Assembly (NCBI GenBank): GCA_004173415.1
Contig: SEHC01000096.1
Location: forward strand, 1-7,161
DNA length: 7,161 nt
Direction of reading: 5' to 3'
Source of the DNA: Lysobacteraceae bacterium
GTDB lineage: Bacteria > Pseudomonadota > Gammaproteobacteria > Xanthomonadales > Xanthomonadaceae
Numbering within the stretch: position 1 is the stretch's first letter; each line of letters opens with the position of its first letter. Shown here one piece after another: positions 4,641 to 7,161 of the stretch. A program made the position numbers and the translations under genes. The notes beneath the pieces are model-generated. The model was not told the DNA's origin and ran no database searches. It was given only the letters and a program-made list of their open reading frames with translations.

Positions 4641-5363
4641 TTGGGCGCGATCAACTGGGTGGGCTTCGACGGCGACGATACGCTGTGGAAGAGCGAGGAC
4701 TACTATCGTGCGGCCGAGCAGGCATTCGAGCAGATCATCGGCCAGTACATCGACCTGACCGATGCGCGGACCCTGCAGCACCTGCTGGAGGTCGAGCGCC
4801 GCAACCTGCGCGTCTTCGGCTACGGTGCCAAGGGCATGACCCTGTCGATGATCGAGTCGGCCGTGCAGCTGACCGGCGAGCGGATCAGCGCCCGCGACAT
4901 CCATCGCGTCATCGAGATCGGCAGGGCGACTCTCGAGCACCCGGTCGAGTTGCTTGAGGGCATCCGCGAATCGGTGCGGGCCATCGCCGCCGAGTTCGAG
5001 ATCGTCCTGATCACCAAGGGCGACCTGTTCCACCAGGAGTCCAAGATCGAGAAGTCCGGGCTTGCCGACCTGTTCCACCGCATCGAGGTCGTCTCGGAGA
5101 AGGACGTGGCCACCTATGCGCGGGTCCTGCGCGAGCTGCGGGTGGAGCCCTCCGGATTCGTGATGATCGGCAACTCCCTGCGTTCGGACATTGAGCCGGT
5201 GGTGCAACTGGGCGGCTGGGGCATACACGTCCCATACCACATCACCTGGGCGCACGAGGCCGAACATTCTGTGGCCGAGGGCGAACCGCGGCTGCTGCAG
5301 GTCGAGTCGTCCAGCGAGCTGCACCAGGCCGTCCAGCGGATCGCCGCGCTGGCAGCTGCATGA
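4641..5363 (+). CDS. HAD-family hydrolase (phosphatase-type)
   Basis: This 240-residue protein starts at TTG 4641 with a strong GGGAGGAG (4627-4634) six bases before it; no in-frame ATG or GTG lies near. Motif I is GFDGDDTLW (8-16), with Asp10 as predicted nucleophile and Asp12 as general acid/base. An alpha-helical cap follows (about 18-115). Motif II is VLITKGD (122-128), with Thr125. Motif III is probably Lys135 or Lys138 in ESKIEKSGL. Motif IV is IGNSLRSDI (176-184), with Asn178 and Asp183 in place of the more common GDxxxxD. After it, GGWGIHVPYHITWAHE (191-206) is a block I associate with a Xanthomonadaceae/other proteobacterial HAD subfamily. All core residues for phosphoryl transfer on small phosphorylated metabolites are present; the substrate is unknown. 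It is probably cytoplasmic. It has its own promoter, and a 55-base gap separates it from the next plus-strand gene. Confidence 0.9.
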   Translation: MGAINWVGFDGDDTLWKSEDYYRAAEQAFEQIIGQYIDLTDARTLQHLLEVERRNLRVFGYGAKGMTLSMIESAVQLTGERISARDIHRVIEIGRATLEHPVELLEGIRESVRAIAAEFEIVLITKGDLFHQESKIEKSGLADLFHRIEVVSEKDVATYARVLRELRVEPSGFVMIGNSLRSDIEPVVQLGGWGIHVPYHITWAHEAEHSVAEGEPRLLQVESSSELHQAVQRIAALAAA

Positions 5364-5385
5364 TTTCCAAGGCGCCCTGGCGCGG

Positions 5386-5391
5386 TACGAT
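5386..5391 (+). promoter_or_regulatory. Possible -10 element of the TonB-C gene
   Basis: TACGAT, in the context GCGGTACGATGCGG, lies in the 55-base gap after the HAD gene. It would start transcription about 20 bases before the ATG at 5419. The matching -35 (around TTTCCA, 5364-5369) is poor. It could serve the TonB-C and 151-residue gene pair independently of the HAD promoter. Confidence 0.35.
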
Positions 5392-5418
5392 GCGGTTTTC
5401 CGGTTGAGGGTACCCAGC

Positions 5419-6162
5419 ATGAAATTGCTTGCCGCGCTGCTGTTGGGTGCCTGCCTGGCATCTTTTTCCTCGGCAGGCCATGGCGCAGAAGCGGGTGACC
5501 CCGGCAACCGCACGGCCTGGTTTCGCGCGCGCATCGTGCTGGATGCCGCCGGCCAGTTGGGCTCGCTCGAGTGGGTGGGCACCAGGCCCGAAGAGCGCCT
5601 GGTCACCGCGCCGCTGGAGGCGATGGTGCGCAAGTGGGAGTTCGAGCCCGGCATGCTCGATGGCGTTCCTGCGGTCACCGAGACCGGCCTGCTGTTGCAG
5701 GTGACCATGAGGAAGACCGCCGAAGGCGGCATCGCGCTGCAGATCGGCGAGGCGCGTACCGGTGCGTTCGGCTTGCAAAAGACTCCACCTGCCTATCCTT
5801 CCGATCAGTTGAGGCGTGGAACCCAGGCGCATTTGCTGATGCTGGCAGCTGTCGATGCAGAGGGAAAGGTCACTTCCGCGACGATTACCGAGTACGAAGG
5901 AAGCTCCCTGGCACGGAATACGCGCCTGGACTTCGAGGCGGCCGCCGTGAAAGCGTCCAGGGCGTGGACCTATCGCACCGAGTTGGTGGCAGGCAAGGGC
6001 GTAGCTACTACGATGGAAGTGCCGATATCGTTCTGCCTGGAAAGCGCTTGGTGCGAACGCAATCCGTTCCGGAAAACTCGCTTGCCGTCGCCTTCGGGCA
6101 TGGCGGTCGCCACGGAAAGCGTGGCCAGGATCAGGATCCGCACTCCAGGCGCGGAAATCTAG
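5419..6162 (+). CDS. Secreted protein with two TonB C-terminal-like units
   Basis: This 247-residue protein starts at ATG 5419 behind GAGGG (5406-5410), eight bases upstream. Residues 1-25 are a signal peptide. Cleavage near HGAEA is likeliest; LGAC at 9-12 is lipobox-like, but its preceding region is very short. Residues 123-206 are a TonB-C domain: PPAYP (123-127), then LLMLAAVDAEGKVTSATI, an Ala-rich helix ending in RAWTY, and TTMEVPISF. Residues 34-97 look like a second, degenerate unit (ARIVLDAAGQLGSLEWVG, then APLEAMVRKWEFEPGMLDG and GLLLQVTM) lacking the PPxYP motif. There is no N-terminal TonB anchor with the ExbD-contact His and no Pro-rich spacer, so it is probably not a working energy transducer. 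It more likely acts in the periplasm, perhaps binding an envelope partner. Cys206 and Cys212 could form a disulfide. A 41-residue basic tail follows. The next gene begins 7 bases later. Confidence 0.8.
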   Translation: MKLLAALLLGACLASFSSAGHGAEAGDPGNRTAWFRARIVLDAAGQLGSLEWVGTRPEERLVTAPLEAMVRKWEFEPGMLDGVPAVTETGLLLQVTMRKTAEGGIALQIGEARTGAFGLQKTPPAYPSDQLRRGTQAHLLMLAAVDAEGKVTSATITEYEGSSLARNTRLDFEAAAVKASRAWTYRTELVAGKGVATTMEVPISFCLESAWCERNPFRKTRLPSPSGMAVATESVARIRIRTPGAEI

Positions 6163-6169
6163 GGTTTCC

Positions 6170-6625
6170 ATGATGTGCCGATTCCGCCACGCCCTGGGCT
6201 GTGCACTGCTGGCGTTCGCAGGCCTGTCGCTGGCACAGCCCGCAGAGCCGGCCTACCAGCCGCGCAGCGGCGACGCGTGGCTGGACCAGCACCTGGCCGA
6301 CATCAACCTCTACGCCGCGCGCTATCCGCAAAGCTTCGGCGACGAGATGTCCCGCTACTACGCGATACCGCGCGGCTACGTGGAGGCGGTGCTGTCGCAT
6401 CCTTCCTGGCAAGCCGGCGACATCTTCATGGCTTGCGCGCTGGCCCTGGCCGTGGACCGGCCGTGTCGCGACGTCGTGCGCGAGTGGAGCCGCGATCACG
6501 GCGACGGGTGGAAGGGCGTCGCCCAACGCCTGCAGGCCCGACCAGACGAGGTCCAGCTGCGACGTACGCTGCGCAGGAGCGTCGAAGCCAGCTACGCGCG
6601 CTGGGCCCGTCCGCTGCAGGAGTAG
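6170..6625 (+). CDS. Small secreted protein of unknown function
   Basis: This is a 151-residue protein. Two adjacent ATGs (6170 and 6173) follow AGGG (6161-6164), which overlaps the stop codon of the TonB-C gene, so the pair is almost certainly cotranscribed. The second ATG has the better spacing (8 bases). Residues 1-22 are a signal peptide (CRFRH, hydrophobic ALLAFAGLSLA, cleavage about AQP). The mature protein is helical and rich in aromatic and charged residues: WLDQHLADINLYAARYP (37-53), FGDEMSRYYAIPRGYVEAVL (56-75), SWQAGDIFMACALALA (79-94), DRPCRDVVREWSRDHGDGW (96-114) and SYARWARPLQE (141-151). Cys89 and Cys99 could form a disulfide. The pattern recalls a conserved hypothetical family of xanthomonads and relatives without known function. 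I see no catalytic motif. An envelope location is inferred. Confidence 0.82.
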   Translation: MMCRFRHALGCALLAFAGLSLAQPAEPAYQPRSGDAWLDQHLADINLYAARYPQSFGDEMSRYYAIPRGYVEAVLSHPSWQAGDIFMACALALAVDRPCRDVVREWSRDHGDGWKGVAQRLQARPDEVQLRRTLRRSVEASYARWARPLQE

Positions 6626-6651
6626 CAAAGCCGCCGCCGCGGTAGGAGGCA

Positions 6652-6675
6652 GGCGACGGGGCGACGGGGCGACGG
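6652..6675 (+). repeat. Three tandem copies of an 8-base unit
   Basis: GGCGACGG is repeated three times without error (6652-6659, 6660-6667, 6668-6675) in the intergenic region after the 151-residue protein gene. An 8-base unit is not a multiple of three, and the run is non-coding, so it could vary in copy number by slippage. The last copy is the left arm of the hairpin at 6669-6687. Confidence 0.85.
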
Positions 6676-6687
6676 CTTCACCGTTGC
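6669..6687 (+). terminator. Possible 3' hairpin after the TonB-C/151-residue operon
   Basis: GCGACGG (6669-6675) pairs with CCGTTGC (6681-6687) across the loop CTTCA, giving a 7-bp stem with one G-U pair. It lies 43 bases after the stop codon and before the VOC gene. No T-run follows, so intrinsic termination is doubtful. Confidence 0.35.
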
Positions 6688-6699
6688 GTAACCCTGCAC

Positions 6700-6713
6700 T
6701 GGTTATTCATGCG
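6700..6713 (+). repeat. 14-base exact repeat, copy 2
   Basis: TGGTTATTCATGCG is identical to 2259-2272. Here it ends 26 bases before the ATG of the VOC gene, a distance that would suit a -10 region with a short leader. TTGCGT at 6684-6689 is a possible -35, but the spacing to TATTCA is only 14 bases. Confidence 0.45.
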
Positions 6714-6739
6714 CCGTCCCTCCCGGCCCCAGGTGTCGC

Positions 6740-7090
6740 ATGACCATCCTCAACGCACTGGCCGGCATTGCAGTCAAGGACATCGACGTGGCGGTGGACT
6801 GGTACGAGCAGATCCTCGGGCCGGCCACGCGGCCGATGGATGAAGTGGCCGAGTGGCAGTTGCCCAAGGGCGGTTGCCTGCAGGTATTCGAGGACGGCAG
6901 CCGCGCGGGCCTGTCGTCGGTGACGCTGGTGGTGGAAGACCTGGACCGGGAGATCGCCGGGCTGGAGTCCAAGGGCATCCGCATCGACGAGACCTCGCAT
7001 TCCGAACTCATCGACCTGGCGATCGTCCAGGACCAGGACGGTAACCAGGTGGTGTTTGCGCACGCCAAGGGCAAGCGCCTGGCGAGTTGA
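6740..7090 (+). CDS. VOC (glyoxalase/bleomycin-resistance fold) protein without evident metal site
   Basis: This 116-residue protein starts at ATG 6740; AGGTG (6730-6734) is a modest ribosome-binding site. It has the two beta-alpha-beta-beta-beta modules of the vicinal oxygen chelate fold. Module one is about residues 4-52 (ALAGIAVKDIDVAVDWYEQILG, read in pieces, with the typical DxxVAVDWYEQILG helix, ending LQVFED). Module two is about 58-109 (LSSVTLVVEDLDREIAGLESKGI, then VQDQDGNQVVFA). The usual metal ligands seem absent: Ala8 sits where strand one normally carries His, and Val105 where the DPxGNxxE motif carries Glu. It is therefore more likely a binding protein or a non-metal enzyme than a glyoxalase. 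Members of this short, single-domain type are commonly annotated only as VOC or glyoxalase-like. Cytoplasmic, with no signal peptide. Confidence 0.85.
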   Translation: MTILNALAGIAVKDIDVAVDWYEQILGPATRPMDEVAEWQLPKGGCLQVFEDGSRAGLSSVTLVVEDLDREIAGLESKGIRIDETSHSELIDLAIVQDQDGNQVVFAHAKGKRLAS

Positions 7091-7123
7091 CCGCTTCACT
7101 TTTCCCTTCTCTCTCCGTCGCCC

Positions 7124-7161
7124 ATCTTGCCGCCCAGCCTTCCGCTGGAGTCCGGCAAGAT
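7124..7161. repeat. Nested inverted repeat at the right edge
   Basis: ATCTTGCCG (7124-7132) and CGGCAAGAT (7153-7161) are a perfect 9-bp inverted repeat. Inside it CCAGC (7134-7138) and GCTGG (7144-7148) form a second stem with loop CTTCC. The outer arms reach the last base, so the repeat may continue beyond the window. It lies 33 bases after the VOC stop codon and could be a terminator (any T-run would be outside), an extragenic palindromic element, or the 3' edge of a convergent gene unit. Confidence 0.6.

Noticed and set aside
5427..5454. Lipoprotein call for the TonB-C protein from LGAC at residues 9-12
   Set aside because: Only eleven residues with a single Lys precede the Cys, short for a lipoprotein signal; hydrophobic sequence continues after it, favouring signal peptidase I cleavage. 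Not fully excluded.
4563..5732. 389-codon open frame on the minus strand opposite the HAD and TonB-C genes
   Set aside because: It is antisense to two genes with clear domain motifs, and its product is low-complexity with no domain pattern. Long antisense frames are expected in GC-rich DNA.
5242..6171. 309-codon minus-strand frame opposite the TonB-C gene
   Set aside because: It is a mirror frame of a supported gene, with an Arg/Gln/Ala-rich product and no recognisable family.

Overview
The window is a GC-rich, densely coding stretch of bacterial chromosome. Several family signatures point to a gammaproteobacterium of the Xanthomonadaceae/Lysobacteraceae (Lysobacter, Luteimonas, Pseudoxanthomonas or Stenotrophomonas type). 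These are a small CPXCG cysteine-rich protein, a secreted TonB-C-domain protein, a secreted EF-hand protein with an Ala/Thr/Glu/Pro linker, and a PQQ sugar dehydrogenase lipoprotein. The placement is inferred from protein character and base composition; no rRNA or other marker is present. I see no tRNA, rRNA, CRISPR array, transposase, integrase or phage gene.

Layout. At 1-465 (+) is the 3' part of a lytic transglycosylase. It converges with a minus-strand pair: a PQQ-dependent sugar dehydrogenase lipoprotein (1632-487) and, upstream of it, a glycine-zipper stress-type protein (2213-1716). The latter is divergent from a 62-residue CPXCG zinc-ribbon-like protein (2331-2519, +). That gene converges, across a hairpin, on a TIP30-like NAD(P)-binding protein (3213-2566, -). 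A divergent spacer holds a possible 41-codon leader ORF whose TGA overlaps the TTG of a small three-helix membrane protein (3449-3850, +). An AT-rich 199-base spacer leads to a secreted two-EF-hand protein (4050-4460, +), closed by a textbook Rho-independent terminator (4507-4542). Next, all on the plus strand, come a HAD-family hydrolase (4641-5363, TTG start), a secreted protein with two TonB-C-like units (5419-6162), a small secreted protein of unknown function 7 bases behind it (6170-6625), and a VOC/glyoxalase-fold protein (6740-7090). The window ends inside a nested inverted repeat.

How the genes relate. There is no single pathway. Most are single-gene units separated by hairpins. Six of the ten coding regions are exported or membrane-associated, or are likely to be: the transglycosylase, sugar dehydrogenase, membrane protein, EF-hand protein, TonB-C protein and 151-residue protein. 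The most convincing operon is the TonB-C protein with the 151-residue protein. The items most worth a second look are the anchor-less double TonB-C protein with a base-composition step inside its gene, the TTGA-overlapping leader ORF, a 14-base exact repeat upstream of two unrelated genes, and the nested inverted repeat at the right edge. I do not see convincing evidence of a large new system; the region reads mainly as ordinary core chromosome.
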